Source of the DNA: Prochlorococcus marinus XMU1404 | Lineage (GTDB): Bacteria; Cyanobacteriota; Cyanobacteriia; PCC-6307; Cyanobiaceae | Assembly (NCBI RefSeq): GCF_017696175.1 | Contig: NZ_JAAORE010000003.1 | Coordinates: 186,001-250,000 of the forward strand | Reading direction: 5' to 3' | DNA: 64,000 nt | Made by a program: the position numbers and the translations under genes | Shown: piece after piece, positions 1-10,728 of the stretch | Layout of the letters: the number at the start of each line of letters is the position of its first letter | Position numbering within the stretch: the stretch's first letter is position 1 | Notes under the pieces: model-generated | Database searches by the model: none | What the model saw: the letters and a program-made list of their open reading frames with translations, nothing else | What the model was told of the DNA's origin: nothing

Positions 1-840
1 CTCAATTTTTTCGCCTACACCAATAAATTTAATGGGTTTACCACTTATTTTTCTTATTGATAATGCGGCTCCTCCTCTTGAGTCGCCATCCAACTTAGTT
101 AGTATCGCCCCTGAGATTCCAACTTTTTCATGAAATGACTTTGTTAGGTCAGCAGCTTCTTGCCCAATCATTGAATCAACAACAAGTAAAACTTCATCAG
201 GATTAGAAACTTCTTTAATCCGAACCATTTCACTCATCATTGAATCATCAATTTGCAATCTTCCTGCAGTGTCAATAATGATTGAGTTAAAGCTATTTTC
301 ACTCGCATAATTCAATGCATCCTTAGTTATCTCTTCTGGCTTGCTATTTTTTTCTTTCGCTGAAAAAACTTCTAAGTCATATTGACTTCCTAATGTTTTA
401 AGTTGCTCCACAGCTGCTGGTCGATAAATATCAGCAGCCACCAAAAGAACTTTTTTTTCTTTTTCCTTCAAATAAAGACCTAATTTTCCTGTCGCAGTTG
501 TTTTACCAGCTCCTTGGAGTCCAGCCATTAAAATCACTGTTGGACTATTTTGATTTTCTTTTAGTGGAGCATTTTCATTCCCCATAATATTAATCAATTC
601 TTTATTTACAACTTCTATAAATTTTTGACCAGGGTTTACACCCCTTACAACTTCTTCTCCGATAGCTTTATCTTTAACATCTGCTATAAACTCTTTTACC
701 ACAGACAAACTAACATCTGCATCGAGTAGAGCTCTTTTCACCTCATTTAAGGCATTATTGATATTATTTTCACTAATTTTTGCATCACCTCTTAAACCTT
801 TTACTGCGTCTTCAAAGCGTGATGAGAGTTCATCAAACAT
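1..840 (-). CDS. ffh: Signal recognition particle GTPase Ffh, N-terminal part (gene continues past left edge)
   Basis: Ffh binds signal sequences emerging from ribosomes and delivers membrane proteins to the translocon together with the SRP RNA. The 280 visible residues cover the helical N domain (about 1-90) and most of the GTPase G domain. The P-loop GLQGAGKTT lies near residues 108-115, DTAGR and TKLDGD follow, and the frame is still open at base 1. The methionine-rich M domain that binds RNA lies outside. The start is the ATG ending at 840. The gene lies 47 bp downstream of zipN on the same strand and may be co-transcribed. Its RNA partner is also in this window, at about 27.42 kb. The family call is certain. 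Confidence 0.97.
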   Translation of the reverse strand, partial: MFDELSSRFEDAVKGLRGDAKISENNINNALNEVKRALLDADVSLSVVKEFIADVKDKAIGEEVVRGVNPGQKFIEVVNKELINIMGNENAPLKENQNSPTVILMAGLQGAGKTTATGKLGLYLKEKEKKVLLVAADIYRPAAVEQLKTLGSQYDLEVFSAKEKNSKPEEITKDALNYASENSFNSIIIDTAGRLQIDDSMMSEMVRIKEVSNPDEVLLVVDSMIGQEAADLTKSFHEKVGISGAILTKLDGDSRGGAALSIRKISGKPIKFIGVGEKIE

Positions 841-887
841 TATTAAATAGTAATTTCAGTCATTATAGATGATCTAGCAGTTTATAC

Positions 888-2993
888 TTACAAGCCACTT
901 ACAAAATCAACCAATTTCCATGACTTATTTGAAAAACCCAAGATATATTTAACTTTGAGCGGAGTAAGTGATGTTTCATTAACAAACTCTCCAGAATTTT
1001 TTATTATTTTCTCTAGATAATCTAATTCAACTAAAACAACGATCCTAGAGGAAGTTTGTGATACAAAATCTATTTTTCGTATTTGGGAAATAATTTCTTT
1101 ATTTATTCCTTTCTTGATATCGTTATTTCTTTCTTCGATTGTTCTTTCAATCAAACCATTACTAACAATTTCGGAAAGATTAATTTCACTCTTACCTGAC
1201 AAGTAATTACTCTTATTAATAAGCCATAGATTAATTAAATTACTTAAATCTTTTAGAGTAGGTGAAACTTTTGTAAGTTCTTTAGCTCTAAAGGAATTAT
1301 TTTTAATAGGTTTTACATCTATAGACTTAGATTCACTTGAAGAATTTTTATTTACTTCTTTATTAGATTTTATCTCCCTTAAATTTTGATTTTTATCTAC
1401 AGATGTTAGAGGTTTATCCAGAACAGTTTCATCTTGAATTGAATTTTTAAAATTATTTCTTAAAAATCCAATACCAATACCAAATGAAAATAAAATCAAA
1501 AAAGCATATAGATATATTAAAATAGGTGATCTATCAATAATCTCTTGATCCTTTAAAAATTCGCCAAAACTAAACTTTAATTCGGCAATTTTTTCAATTA
1601 AATACTTATATAAGTTTATTGTTTTATTCTTAAAAATTTCTTCATTAAATTTATCTTCTTGACTATCAAGCTTTTCATCTATTTGTTTTATACCTCCAGG
1701 CCAAGGTAATCTCCTTTCATCAACATTACCTAATTTACCATCAACATCTTGAATAATCTTTGAAGAAGATTCACTATCTATTTTTGATTTCTGAAGATTT
1801 GATTTAATTGTAGTTTTATTTGATTTCTTTTCTAATTTTTCAATAAATTCTTGAATTCTTCCGTCTTCAAACCAAGAATCTAAATCCACCTCTTTTGAGT
1901 CAACATCCCTAAAACCAACTAAAACGTCTTTCTCAAGCCAATTTCTGCAATATATATACATAGCTTCTAGTTTATTTCCTTGATAGTTGTTAAACCAATT
2001 TTGAAAATTTTCATCAGAACTACTTGAGAATCTTGCAGAGGCCTGATCAATATCTGCTAGAAGCAAGTCTAAACAGCCAATAAGAGGCATTGAATCTAGG
2101 CCTGATAAGTTGAGTTTATTTAGAATTTTCCGCGCTTCAAATAATTTTTCCGGTTTTCTTCTTGAGAAACCAATTGCTGTCAAGGATAAAAAAGCTAAAA
2201 ATCCTGCTTCTAATGAACCTCTTTTTTGTAATTCAAGAAACAAATCTACCTGTTCTTCTACTGTCAAATAGGGCTTTATTTGTTTAAAAAAAGCTTCAAA
2301 TTCTTGCTGATTTAAATAATCTCCATATTCAGATTTGTTATTACCTTCCAAACCACCCCTTTTAATTATTAGATTCTCTAACATGCTTAAACCTTTTTTA
2401 TGAGACTCCTGATCATTTAATTCCCTACTAAGTAGATCTAGGATCCTGAAAGGAAGCAGAGAAACCAAATCTTCTTCAAGCTCTTTCCTTCTTTCACCAA
2501 GCTTTCCCATTCTTTGGAGAAGTTGTATACCCTCATGTAAAAAGTCTGCAGCGTTTGAATAGGCTCTAAGCTGTTGTTCTTGAATTGCAGAGTCTCTAGC
2601 TGTTAAAGAAGCTAATAAAGTTAGATCAGCTTCTCTACTACTTCCTAAAGCTGGAGTTTGTGGGGGCTGCAAAGCTTTTCTCGTGATCTTAAAAGCCTCT
2701 TTTGGGGAACCTGATTCCCAAAGAAGTATTAATCCTGCCACTTCTCTATTTGAAGAAAACTCCAATCCAGATGCTCCGTCTAGTATCAAATTTTCGTATT
2801 CTCTTCTGCTTTCTGGATCTGTAAGCAAATCAGCAGTAAGACGAAGCAATTCCGATCTTTGGGTTAAAACTTCATAAGTAAAGCCTTCATCAGGGGTTTT
2901 ATCCAATCGTAATTGAAAAGCTCTTAATATCTCTTCAGATGTTGCAGAGGGGCTTACACCAATTAAACTGAAATGATCTAAGGGAAGTTCCAA
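888..2993 (-). CDS. zipN: Cell division protein ZipN/Ftn2 (ARC6 homologue)
   Basis: This is the cyanobacterial ancestor of plastid ARC6, an inner-membrane protein that tethers and organises the FtsZ ring. The 701 residues begin with a degenerate J-domain (about 1-70, starting MELPLDHFSLIGV). A long helical middle follows, then one membrane span (about 490-511, SPILIYLYAFLILFSFGIG). After it come a Lys/Ser/Asn-rich linker and a C-terminal ARC6-type domain (about 575-701). The start codon is TTG. FtsZ at 26.3 kb keeps the C-terminal tail that this protein family is known to contact. Assignment rests on domain order and the J-domain sequence, and is firm. Ftn2 is an alternative name. Confidence 0.92.
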   Translation of the reverse strand: MELPLDHFSLIGVSPSATSEEILRAFQLRLDKTPDEGFTYEVLTQRSELLRLTADLLTDPESRREYENLILDGASGLEFSSNREVAGLILLWESGSPKEAFKITRKALQPPQTPALGSSREADLTLLASLTARDSAIQEQQLRAYSNAADFLHEGIQLLQRMGKLGERRKELEEDLVSLLPFRILDLLSRELNDQESHKKGLSMLENLIIKRGGLEGNNKSEYGDYLNQQEFEAFFKQIKPYLTVEEQVDLFLELQKRGSLEAGFLAFLSLTAIGFSRRKPEKLFEARKILNKLNLSGLDSMPLIGCLDLLLADIDQASARFSSSSDENFQNWFNNYQGNKLEAMYIYCRNWLEKDVLVGFRDVDSKEVDLDSWFEDGRIQEFIEKLEKKSNKTTIKSNLQKSKIDSESSSKIIQDVDGKLGNVDERRLPWPGGIKQIDEKLDSQEDKFNEEIFKNKTINLYKYLIEKIAELKFSFGEFLKDQEIIDRSPILIYLYAFLILFSFGIGIGFLRNNFKNSIQDETVLDKPLTSVDKNQNLREIKSNKEVNKNSSSESKSIDVKPIKNNSFRAKELTKVSPTLKDLSNLINLWLINKSNYLSGKSEINLSEIVSNGLIERTIEERNNDIKKGINKEIISQIRKIDFVSQTSSRIVVLVELDYLEKIIKNSGEFVNETSLTPLKVKYILGFSNKSWKLVDFVSGL

Positions 2994-3142
2994 ACAAATA
3001 TCCTAAATGAAAATTCTTAGATAAATTTTATCAAGTTAAAAATTTTTTTCATAAGGTCTTACAGAGTTATTAAAAAAAATGATGAAAATCGACCTCCACA
3101 CCTTAGAATGTTAACAAATCAAAACTTCATTAAGGTATTTTC

Positions 3143-4180
3143 TTGGAAACACACGTAGAGAGAATTACAAATCTTCAAGACATAAAAAAAGCAGAATTAG
3201 ATCGAGAAACCGGATTGTTTCTTTATGAAGATATGATACTTGGCCGAAGATTCGAAGATAAGTGTGCAGAAATGTACTATAGAGGAAAAATGTTTGGGTT
3301 CGTTCATTTATATAACGGCCAAGAAGCTATAAGCACTGGAGTGATTGGTGCCATGAAAAAGAAACACGATTGGTTTTGTAGTACCTATCGCGATCATGTC
3401 CATGCACTTAGTGCAGGTGTTCCCTCTTTTGAAGTAATGAGCGAGCTTTTCGGCAAAGCTACAGGTTGCAGTAAAGGCAGAGGGGGATCCATGCACTTAT
3501 TTTCAAGAGAGCATCACTTGTTGGGGGGATACGCATTTATTGGGGAAGGCATTCCAGTTGCTTTAGGAGCAGCATTTTCAAGCAAATATAAAAAGGAAGT
3601 TGCTGGTAATAATAGTAGTGACTCGGTAACTGCAGCATTCTTTGGAGATGGAACTTGTAATAATGGACAGTTTTTTGAATGTTTAAATATGGCCCAATTA
3701 TGGAAACTTCCTATAATTTTTGTTGTTGAAAACAATAAATGGGCTATTGGTATGGCACATGATAGAGCAACCAGCAATCCTGAAATCTGGAGAAAAGCCT
3801 CTGCTTTCGGGATGCATGGTGAAGAAGTTGACGGAATGGATGTATTAGCAGTTAGAGGGGCAGCACAAAGAGCAATTGAGCGGGCTAGAGCAGGTGATGG
3901 GCCTACTCTTTTAGAATGCTTGACCTATAGATATAGAGGGCATTCTCTTGCTGATCCTGACGAATTAAGATCTGAAAAAGAGAAGGAATTTTGGGGAAAA
4001 AGAGATCCCATAAAGAAATTAGCTCAAGAAATTATTGATGGAAAATTCGCAACGGAAGAAGAATTAAAAAGTATTGAAAAGAAAATAGATATAGAAATAT
4101 CCAAAGCGGTTAAAGATGCTTTAGAAGCCCCTGAGCCTCCTTCTCAAGAATTAACCAAATATATTTGGGCCGAAGATTAG
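3143..4180 (+). CDS. pdhA: Pyruvate dehydrogenase E1 component, alpha subunit
   Basis: E1-alpha binds thiamine diphosphate with E1-beta and decarboxylates pyruvate, the entry step to acetyl-CoA. The 345-residue protein has the thiamine-diphosphate motif GDGTCNNG...ENN at about 168-198. It also has the conserved GGSMH segment (about 114-118) and the YRYRGHS loop (about 262-268) typical of E1-alpha. The start is TTG, with AAGG a few bases upstream at 3132-3135; the next in-frame ATG would remove conserved sequence. Its stop directly abuts the stop of the convergent sigma-factor gene with no base between. E3 of the same complex (lpdA) is at 12.7 kb. E1-beta and E2 are not in the window. Confidence 0.95.
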   Translation: METHVERITNLQDIKKAELDRETGLFLYEDMILGRRFEDKCAEMYYRGKMFGFVHLYNGQEAISTGVIGAMKKKHDWFCSTYRDHVHALSAGVPSFEVMSELFGKATGCSKGRGGSMHLFSREHHLLGGYAFIGEGIPVALGAAFSSKYKKEVAGNNSSDSVTAAFFGDGTCNNGQFFECLNMAQLWKLPIIFVVENNKWAIGMAHDRATSNPEIWRKASAFGMHGEEVDGMDVLAVRGAAQRAIERARAGDGPTLLECLTYRYRGHSLADPDELRSEKEKEFWGKRDPIKKLAQEIIDGKFATEEELKSIEKKIDIEISKAVKDALEAPEPPSQELTKYIWAED

Positions 4181-5122
4181 TTAAATACCACTAGGTAGTT
4201 TTCTGGTTAAATTTCTTAATTTTCTCAGAGCCTTCAATTCAACTTGTCTTACCCTCTCTCTAGAAACTTCCAATAATCTTCCAATTTCAGCAAGTGTATG
4301 TCTCTCATTTCCATCTAATCCGAACCTTAATTTAAGCACATGTTGCTCTTGTTCACTGAGATGGCTTAACCAATTACCAAGTTGCTCTTGATGCATTTTC
4401 TGTTCAACTTGATCTAGAGGCTCTTCATTATTACTATCTGCAATTAAATCTCCTAAAAAGCTCCTTCCATCATCGCCGTTAACAGGAGCATCTAAACTAC
4501 TTGTTGATAAAGCTTGCCTTAAAACAGAATCTAATTCTTCGACATCAATTTCCATTGCTTCTGCAATCTCAATTCTGCTTGGCATAGCTCCGAGTTTATG
4601 AGCTAAATCTCTACTAACTTTTCTTATAGAAGCTAACCTTTCACTCAAGTGGACTGGCAAACGGATCGTTCGAGATTGACAAGCGATCGCTCTAGTCATA
4701 CTTTGTCTAATCCACCAAAAAGCATATGTAGAAAACTTGTATCCTCTTGTAGGATCAAATTTTTCAACAGCCCTCTCTAAACCAAGTGAACCTTCTTGAA
4801 CTAGGTCAAGAAGTTCAAGACCCTTACCTTGGTATTTTTTTGCCACACTAACAACTAACCTTAAATTAGCTTTCATCATCCTCTCTTTTGCTCTTCTTCC
4901 TATTTTTATTGTTCTTTTTTGCTGTGTTGTAAATTCTTTGTTTTTTTCAGTTAATTGACCATCTTCTGTAAGTATCATCATCTTTTGAACTTGATTACCC
5001 AATTCAATTTCTTCAGAAGGCGTTAATAAAGGCACCCTTCCAATATTCTGCAAGTACCAACTTATAGGGTCATTGCCTCTTCTTTTTTGTGGCTCTGCTT
5101 GTGTTGGTATTGATGAAACCAT
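4181..5122 (-). CDS. RNA polymerase sigma factor, sigma-70 group 2 (SigA-like, non-essential type)
   Basis: This is a sigma factor that directs RNA polymerase to promoters. It has 313 residues. Region 1.2 (DPISWYLQNIGRVPLL) is near the N-terminus, but there is no long acidic region 1.1, which favours group 2 over the principal sigma. Region 2 contains FDPTRGYKFSTYAFWWIRQ, including the melting and -10-reading residues. Region 4.2 contains LAEIGRLLEVSRERVRQVE, the -35-binding helix-turn-helix. Cyanobacteria carry several such paralogues used in light, circadian and stress responses. Which one this is cannot be told without alignment, so no symbol is given. It is convergent with pdhA with zero spacing. 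Confidence 0.93.
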   Translation of the reverse strand: MVSSIPTQAEPQKRRGNDPISWYLQNIGRVPLLTPSEEIELGNQVQKMMILTEDGQLTEKNKEFTTQQKRTIKIGRRAKERMMKANLRLVVSVAKKYQGKGLELLDLVQEGSLGLERAVEKFDPTRGYKFSTYAFWWIRQSMTRAIACQSRTIRLPVHLSERLASIRKVSRDLAHKLGAMPSRIEIAEAMEIDVEELDSVLRQALSTSSLDAPVNGDDGRSFLGDLIADSNNEEPLDQVEQKMHQEQLGNWLSHLSEQEQHVLKLRFGLDGNERHTLAEIGRLLEVSRERVRQVELKALRKLRNLTRKLPSGI

Positions 5123-5261
5123 TTTTACCTGAATTGAGGTAATAAAACTTTCCTACATTTTTATGGAAAAAGCTAAATATTTAATGCGCGCTTCAGATTT
5201 GACGTAACATTTGTATATTTATGTGTTTAAAACTAAAAATAACTCTCATAAATTGTTTCTT

Positions 5262-6827
5262 TCAAGATATTTGTCTCGTTTTCATATTTCTCATTAATTT
5301 TGATAATTCATCACCAATAGCGGATGCATTTGACCCTTTTTTACACTTTGATGCAGCAAATGAATGTAAAAGTACGTATTTAGTAAAAAAATCAGTTGTT
5401 ATATTTTTACAAAGGGTCGAATCAATCGCAGAACTGCCAGCTATAAATCCGGTTAAAAGATCACCTAATCCTGCTCTCGCAGTTTGAGAATCAGTCCCAA
5501 AAAGTTGCCATGCTTTTTTATCATCAGCAACTATACTGTTAGCTCCCTTTAACAAAACACTTATATTAAATTCTTTGGCCGCTTTAAGAGCTAGTCCAAC
5601 ATTTGTCTCACCTTCTATATTAGGAAATAACCTTGAAAATCCCTTAATATGAGGTGTAATCCAAGTTTGAAATTTTCTCTCTAAGAAGAATTTTGATCCT
5701 AATTTTGATTCAGAAATTCTATTAAGTGCATCTGCATCCAAGATCAATAATCCCTTAAAACCTATTAGGTAATCTTTCGATTTATGCCAATCATCATTAT
5801 CAATTCCTATCCCTGGGCCTACAGCTAATGAATCATATAAACTCAGATCAATATTTTTTAATGCACTGAATAAGGATGCATTACCATTGTGGTTAGTTTG
5901 CATAGTTCCTTTTAAAACTATTTCTGGAGCAACTTGCCAAATAGATTCAGCTACTAATTCAGGCAGAACTGCTGAGATAAAACCTGCTCCACTTGATATT
6001 GCCCCTCTTAATGATAAGTATGCAGCTCCGGGATATTTTTCACTTCCAGCAATTAATAATGTTCTTCCTCTTTTATATTTATCGGAATTTTTTGGTAAAG
6101 AAGGTAAATCAATATTTTTTAAATCTTTGTAAGTAACCTTAAAAATTTTTTTCTCAATCTTAGATAACTTATTAGTAGGTACCCCAATATCAATATGATT
6201 CAACTCTCCAATAAAAGGTAAAGCAGAATCTTGTGTTAACCCAATTTTATTGAGACCTATAGCTAAAGTGTAATCTGCCTGTACAGCATTATCTAAAAAC
6301 GGCTCTCCTTTATCAGGGCATAACCCTGTTGGGATATCAATACTTATTACCTTGCCATATTTGTTATGAAATTTTTGATTAATAAGTTTGATTAATTTAT
6401 TATCAACTTTTCTTGTTTGATTATTACCAAAAATCGCATCAATCCAGAGTTCTTTCCCATTTGCATCAGGGGGCTCTACTAATTTTGTGACACCAATAGA
6501 TGTAAGATAATTAAGGAGGTTATTTGTTAATGTTTTTTTTATCGGAAATGGACACCATACCTGGACTAAAAAGCCTTTCAAACAAAGCTCTCGTGCTATT
6601 ACTGCACCATCCCCACCATTATGCCCAGGACCGATTAAAACAGTTATTCCATGTTTTAAAAGAGGTTTCCTTTTCAAGAGCCATCTACTAATTTGGATAC
6701 CAGCTTTCTCCATCAATGCTTCTTGTGGCATTCCATCAGAAAACATTTCTTTCTCTAATATCATCATTTGCTTCGAATCAACAATTAAATGTTTAGAGTC
6801 AATTGCTGGCCATACAATTTCGTTCAT
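5262..6827 (-). CDS. nnr: Bifunctional NAD(P)H-hydrate epimerase / ADP- or ATP-dependent NAD(P)HX dehydratase
   Basis: This enzyme repairs hydrated, dead-end forms of NADH and NADPH. The N-terminal YjeF-type epimerase domain (about 1-220) has the phosphate-binding GPGHNGGDGAVIAREL segment near residue 68. The C-terminal ribokinase-like dehydratase domain (about 230-521) has TLLIAGSEKYPGAAYLS and a late ARAGLGDLLTGFIAG motif. In that motif the usual Thr before the catalytic GD is Leu. Total length, 521, is normal for the fused form. It starts at ATG and is divergent from mnmA, with 46 bp between. The function is inferred from the family; the domain calls are clear. Confidence 0.93.
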   Translation of the reverse strand: MNEIVWPAIDSKHLIVDSKQMMILEKEMFSDGMPQEALMEKAGIQISRWLLKRKPLLKHGITVLIGPGHNGGDGAVIARELCLKGFLVQVWCPFPIKKTLTNNLLNYLTSIGVTKLVEPPDANGKELWIDAIFGNNQTRKVDNKLIKLINQKFHNKYGKVISIDIPTGLCPDKGEPFLDNAVQADYTLAIGLNKIGLTQDSALPFIGELNHIDIGVPTNKLSKIEKKIFKVTYKDLKNIDLPSLPKNSDKYKRGRTLLIAGSEKYPGAAYLSLRGAISSGAGFISAVLPELVAESIWQVAPEIVLKGTMQTNHNGNASLFSALKNIDLSLYDSLAVGPGIGIDNDDWHKSKDYLIGFKGLLILDADALNRISESKLGSKFFLERKFQTWITPHIKGFSRLFPNIEGETNVGLALKAAKEFNISVLLKGANSIVADDKKAWQLFGTDSQTARAGLGDLLTGFIAGSSAIDSTLCKNITTDFFTKYVLLHSFAASKCKKGSNASAIGDELSKLMRNMKTRQIS

Positions 6828-6873
6828 AATTAGTACAAAGCATTTGAAGTACCGTTCAAAATTTTAAACTTCC

Positions 6874-8031
6874 ATGTTAAAGACACAAAAAGATGAAAAA
6901 TTAGAGAACTATTTTTCTACTAATAATAAAACTAAAAAGAAGAAAAATATTATTGTAGGTCTTTCTGGAGGCGTAGATAGTTCTCTTTCAGCTGCTCTTC
7001 TTGTAGAAAGAGGATGGAATGTTGAGGGACTAACTCTTTGGCTAATGAAAGGAGAAGGATCCTGTTGTTCTGAAGGATTAGTAGATGCTGCAGCCCTTTG
7101 TGAAGATTTAGGAATTAATCATAAAATTATAGATTCAAGAGAAATTTTCGAAAGAGAGGTAATTAAAAAAACTACTGAAAGCTACGAGAAAGGTTTCACA
7201 CCACTCCCATGTTCGATGTGCAACAAGAATGTGAAGTTTGAAGAGATGCTTAATTATGCAATAAATAAAAAAGACTTTACCCATATTGCGACTGGACATT
7301 ACGCAAGAATAAAAAAATCATCTTATGCTGAAAAACTTGATTACAAGAGCTTAGTATTTAAGGAATTCCTTCTTCTGAGAGGGGCGGACAAGAATAAAGA
7401 CCAAAGTTATTTTCTTTATTCTCTTTCACAAGAAGTACTAAGCAGATTAGAATTTCCTCTTGGTGAGATGAAAAAAGAAGAAACCAGAAAGGAAGCCCTG
7501 AGATTAGGCCTCAGAACTGCTCAAAAACCAGAAAGTCAAGATTTATGTTTAGTTGAGCATTATGGATCAATGCAGAGATTTATCGACAAACACATTGAAC
7601 CTAAAGAAGGAAAAATAATACATGTTAATGGTCAAGTCCTAGGAACTCACAATGGTATTCAGCACTTTACTGTAGGCCAAAGAAAAGGTTTGGGAGTTGC
7701 CTGGCCCGAACCATTATATGTAAAAAATTTAGACAGAAAAGAAAACATAGTGTACGTAGCAGATAAAAGTGATCTATTTAATAGAGAAGCAATAATTAGT
7801 AAGGTTAATTGGGTTTCAATCGAAGAACCTAAGCAAGATATAAAAGTAGAAGCACAAATCAGATATAGAAGTCATCCAGTAAAAGGAACTTTAATTGCTT
7901 TGAAAAATTCAGATAATCTAACTAAAACTTTTAAATTAATTTTTGAAGAAAGTCAAAGTTCGGTAACGCCCGGACAAGCTGCAGTTTTTTATAAAGGAGA
8001 AATTTTATTAGGTGGTGGATTAATTAATTAA
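6874..8031 (+). CDS. mnmA: tRNA-specific 2-thiouridylase MnmA
   Basis: MnmA puts sulfur on U34 of tRNAs for Lys, Glu and Gln. The 385-residue protein has the PP-loop ATPase motif GLSGGVDSS (about 30-38). Its catalytic cysteines are in [13 protein letters not shown] and SQDLCLV, and GHYARI and GQRKGLGV match the family. A short lysine-rich N-terminal extension (about 25 residues) precedes the PP-loop. Its last 8 bases overlap the convergent lnt. It stands alone, with divergent nnr upstream. The call is secure. Confidence 0.96.
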   Translation: MLKTQKDEKLENYFSTNNKTKKKKNIIVGLSGGVDSSLSAALLVERGWNVEGLTLWLMKGEGSCCSEGLVDAAALCEDLGINHKIIDSREIFEREVIKKTTESYEKGFTPLPCSMCNKNVKFEEMLNYAINKKDFTHIATGHYARIKKSSYAEKLDYKSLVFKEFLLLRGADKNKDQSYFLYSLSQEVLSRLEFPLGEMKKEETRKEALRLGLRTAQKPESQDLCLVEHYGSMQRFIDKHIEPKEGKIIHVNGQVLGTHNGIQHFTVGQRKGLGVAWPEPLYVKNLDRKENIVYVADKSDLFNREAIISKVNWVSIEEPKQDIKVEAQIRYRSHPVKGTLIALKNSDNLTKTFKLIFEESQSSVTPGQAAVFYKGEILLGGGLIN

Positions 8032-9511
8032 TTTTCAAAAAGATATTTAATCCCATAAAAAATATAAGCAAAAACAAAAGAGGTTTATCTCCAAATTTTG
8101 TATAGAAAGTCTTTTCGGATGAAAAATTAGGGAACACTATTTTATTTTGCTCAACATTTAAATCTAGCATTTGAATTATTTTTCCATCATCCTGAACTAA
8201 ACCCGAAGGGCCTGTGTTTGATACGAGTAAATTATTTTTCTTATTTTCAATACTTCTTAACCTAGCCAATGATAGAAATTGATTATGCAGCTTAATTGGA
8301 TAGGGATCTAAATTTGATGCAGTTATTATTAGTTTTGCACCACTATTAATAGCCTTTCTTATTTTCAATCCATCACTAATTTCGTAACAGATAGCTACTG
8401 CTAATGGGGGGGTAAATTTAGGATCGAAAAATCTTGAATCGGAACCCGGTTGAACTCCTCCTACTGCAGATAATCCTCTTGAAAAACTATTTAGAAATAC
8501 AGGTATATTTTCACCTAATGGAACAAGTCTACTTTTATCTATGAAAGAGGTAAAAGATTTATCTCCAATTTGAAATCCTAGTAAAGAACTTCTTAACTCA
8601 TTATTGTAATTTCTGAAACCTCCTGCCAAAGTATTAATTTTAATGCCTTTAGTTAAATAAAAATTATTAGATAGAGTTCCTTCGGGAGCAACAAGAAGTT
8701 TTGCTTTATTGGCTAAAGCATATTCTTGAGCGATAGATTGTTTTTCTTTAATAAACTCATCATCTATTTTCAATTTTTCTCTTGTTGGGATATTTGTTTG
8801 CCAAATAGCCACAGGAAATTCAGAGTTTCTTTTTATTGGATTTGTTAGGGCCCCAAATAAATGTAAGAAAACAATTATTAAAGATCCAAAAATAAATATT
8901 TTTTTGAAATGAAGTTTTCTTCTCCATCTACCGTGACTAAAAAAAATCCAAAATCCAATCAATATTTGTAATACGCATAAACCACTTGCACCAATCCATC
9001 TTGCCAACCCAGCGAGATAAATATCACCTGGGACAAGACTTTCACCTAAACCTATCCAGAAAAAAGGTGTTTGAGAAAGTATCAATTCACCAATCCCCCA
9101 AGTCAAAGATAAAAAAAATACTTTTATGATTAAAGGCATAATTTTCATATTAAAAACATCCTCTTTCCAGAGAATCATTTCAACTAACAGCCCCCATAAA
9201 TAAACTAATAACCCACCCCAAATAGCACAAAATAATAATATTGAAATGGCAATTATTAAACTTGCAAACCATGAAAACCCAAGCCATGTCAAAGGATGCA
9301 GATCATATAACCATGAATGACTTATCAAAACAAAGAAAAAGCCCCACCAAAAATTTGCTATTTTTCTTTCACTTCCTTCCCATAAAATAAATAAAGATAT
9401 CGGCATAAAAATCAGCCAAAAGTAAGTTGAGACTGAAATTCCTCCTAAAATTCCACCTAGGCAAGGGTAAAAATATTGTCTTAAACTTTTTATCTTAGTC
9501 GGGATTAACAA
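8024..9511 (-). CDS. lnt: Apolipoprotein N-acyltransferase
   Basis: Lnt adds the third acyl chain to outer-membrane lipoproteins at the inner membrane. The 495-residue protein has a hydrophobic N-terminal half with about six membrane spans (1-215). A nitrilase-fold periplasmic domain follows. It shows the catalytic Glu in [12 protein letters not shown] and the catalytic Cys in [10 protein letters not shown], and a final membrane span closes the protein ([15 protein letters not shown]). The start is TTG. It overlaps mnmA by 8 bp tail to tail and is divergent from the FKBP gene (86 bp gap). Sequence identity in the membrane half looks low, as is usual for the family. Confidence 0.9.
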   Translation of the reverse strand: MLIPTKIKSLRQYFYPCLGGILGGISVSTYFWLIFMPISLFILWEGSERKIANFWWGFFFVLISHSWLYDLHPLTWLGFSWFASLIIAISILLFCAIWGGLLVYLWGLLVEMILWKEDVFNMKIMPLIIKVFFLSLTWGIGELILSQTPFFWIGLGESLVPGDIYLAGLARWIGASGLCVLQILIGFWIFFSHGRWRRKLHFKKIFIFGSLIIVFLHLFGALTNPIKRNSEFPVAIWQTNIPTREKLKIDDEFIKEKQSIAQEYALANKAKLLVAPEGTLSNNFYLTKGIKINTLAGGFRNYNNELRSSLLGFQIGDKSFTSFIDKSRLVPLGENIPVFLNSFSRGLSAVGGVQPGSDSRFFDPKFTPPLAVAICYEISDGLKIRKAINSGAKLIITASNLDPYPIKLHNQFLSLARLRSIENKKNNLLVSNTGPSGLVQDDGKIIQMLDLNVEQNKIVFPNFSSEKTFYTKFGDKPLLFLLIFFMGLNIFLKIN

Positions 9512-9597
9512 TCTAAAATTACGAAATTAAATTTATAATCACTCATTTATTGTACCTTTATTCTGTAATATTAGTTTTAGTAACTTTCAAAATTTAA

Positions 9598-10170
9598 GTG
9601 AAAGAAGTCTTTATTAGTTTTGCAGTTTTTGTTTTTTGTGTTTCGTTAACTCTTTTCAGTCAATTTAATTCACAACAAGTGGTTAATGCTGCCGAATCAG
9701 AAACTCAGTTAATTCAAAAAACACCTATTGCAAAATCATCAAATGTTTCAAATAATAATTTATTTGAGCTAGACCCATCAGATCCAAATCCTATACTTTT
9801 CGCTATGGCAGAAGAAACACAATCAGAAAGCAATTCAAGGACTACAGAAAGTGGTCTAGTTATTTTGGATATCGTAAATGGGGAAGGAGATGAAGCTAGT
9901 GCTGGGCAAACAGTTACTGTAAACTATACAGGAACTCTAGAAGATGGGACACAATTTGATACTAGTATCGGTAGAGCTCCATTTAGCTTTCCATTAGGTG
10001 CTGGAAGAGTAATTAAAGGTTGGGACGAAGGTGTCGCAGGAATGAAAGTTGGAGGTACAAGAAAATTAACAATTCCTCCGGAACTTGGATACGGATCTAG
10101 AGGGGCAGGAAATGTTATACCCGCCAATGCAACTTTGATATTTGAAGTTGAATTATTAAAAGTCAATTAA
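9598..10170 (+). CDS. FKBP-type peptidyl-prolyl cis-trans isomerase, secreted or membrane-anchored
   Basis: This enzyme accelerates proline isomerisation during protein folding. The 190-residue protein begins with a hydrophobic segment (about 3-24) that ends in a VNAAES-type site, so it is probably exported to the thylakoid lumen or periplasm. A Ser/Asn-rich linker follows. A single FKBP domain (about 83-190) carries [27 protein letters not shown] and [20 protein letters not shown], which contain the usual active-site aromatic residues. The start is GTG. It is divergent from lnt and lies 79 bp before sodN. Family assignment is certain; the cellular location is inferred from the N-terminus. 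Confidence 0.93.
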   Translation: MKEVFISFAVFVFCVSLTLFSQFNSQQVVNAAESETQLIQKTPIAKSSNVSNNNLFELDPSDPNPILFAMAEETQSESNSRTTESGLVILDIVNGEGDEASAGQTVTVNYTGTLEDGTQFDTSIGRAPFSFPLGAGRVIKGWDEGVAGMKVGGTRKLTIPPELGYGSRGAGNVIPANATLIFEVELLKVN

Positions 10171-10249
10171 ATTTAAGTAAGAAAAATATCTAAGACTTTT
10201 CAATTTAGTTAATCTCCAAGTAATATATATACAACTCCAAATATTTGAA

Positions 10250-10723
10250 ATGTTAAGTAAATTGATCAATTCTTTTCTAGATAAAAAATCCCCAATGACA
10301 GTCCATGCTCACTGTGATGGTCCTTGTGGTGTTTATGATCCAGCATCAACGAGAGTTACTGCTGAAGCAGTTTTATCAATGACAAAAAAACTTATTGCAC
10401 TAGAAGCTCCTTCTAGCACTGATTCAGCAGAGTGGGCTACATATAGTAATACATTTTCTAGATATGTTGCAGTTAAAGAAGAGCAAGCAAAAGAAACAAA
10501 GAAAGAAATTCTAATTTTGTGGACAGACTACTTTAAACCAGTTCATTTAGAAACTTATCCAGACTTACATGAAACTATTTGGAAGGCGGCCAAATTATGC
10601 AGTGCATGCAAAGTTAATATTGATTTAGCTCAAGCTGAAGAGCTCATGAGTTACGTAGAAAAGATTCATAATATCTTCTGGGCTTCAAAAGGGAGATCAG
10701 ACGCTTTCGTAAAAGCTAGTTAA
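10250..10723 (+). CDS. sodN: Nickel superoxide dismutase (precursor)
   Basis: SodN converts superoxide to peroxide and oxygen using a nickel ion. The 157-residue precursor has a 20-residue leader followed by the nickel hook HCDGPCGVY at residues 21-29. Cleavage must expose His21, because its amino group is a metal ligand; Cys22 and Cys26 supply the thiolates. The rest is the four-helix bundle. The leader is short and charged rather than a typical Sec signal, as in other cyanobacterial SodN. The maturation protease sodX follows immediately and a nickel permease gene comes next on the opposite strand. This is the marine cyanobacterial substitute for Fe-SOD. Confidence 0.97.
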   Translation: MLSKLINSFLDKKSPMTVHAHCDGPCGVYDPASTRVTAEAVLSMTKKLIALEAPSSTDSAEWATYSNTFSRYVAVKEEQAKETKKEILILWTDYFKPVHLETYPDLHETIWKAAKLCSACKVNIDLAQAEELMSYVEKIHNIFWASKGRSDAFVKAS

Positions 10724-10728
10724 TCAGA

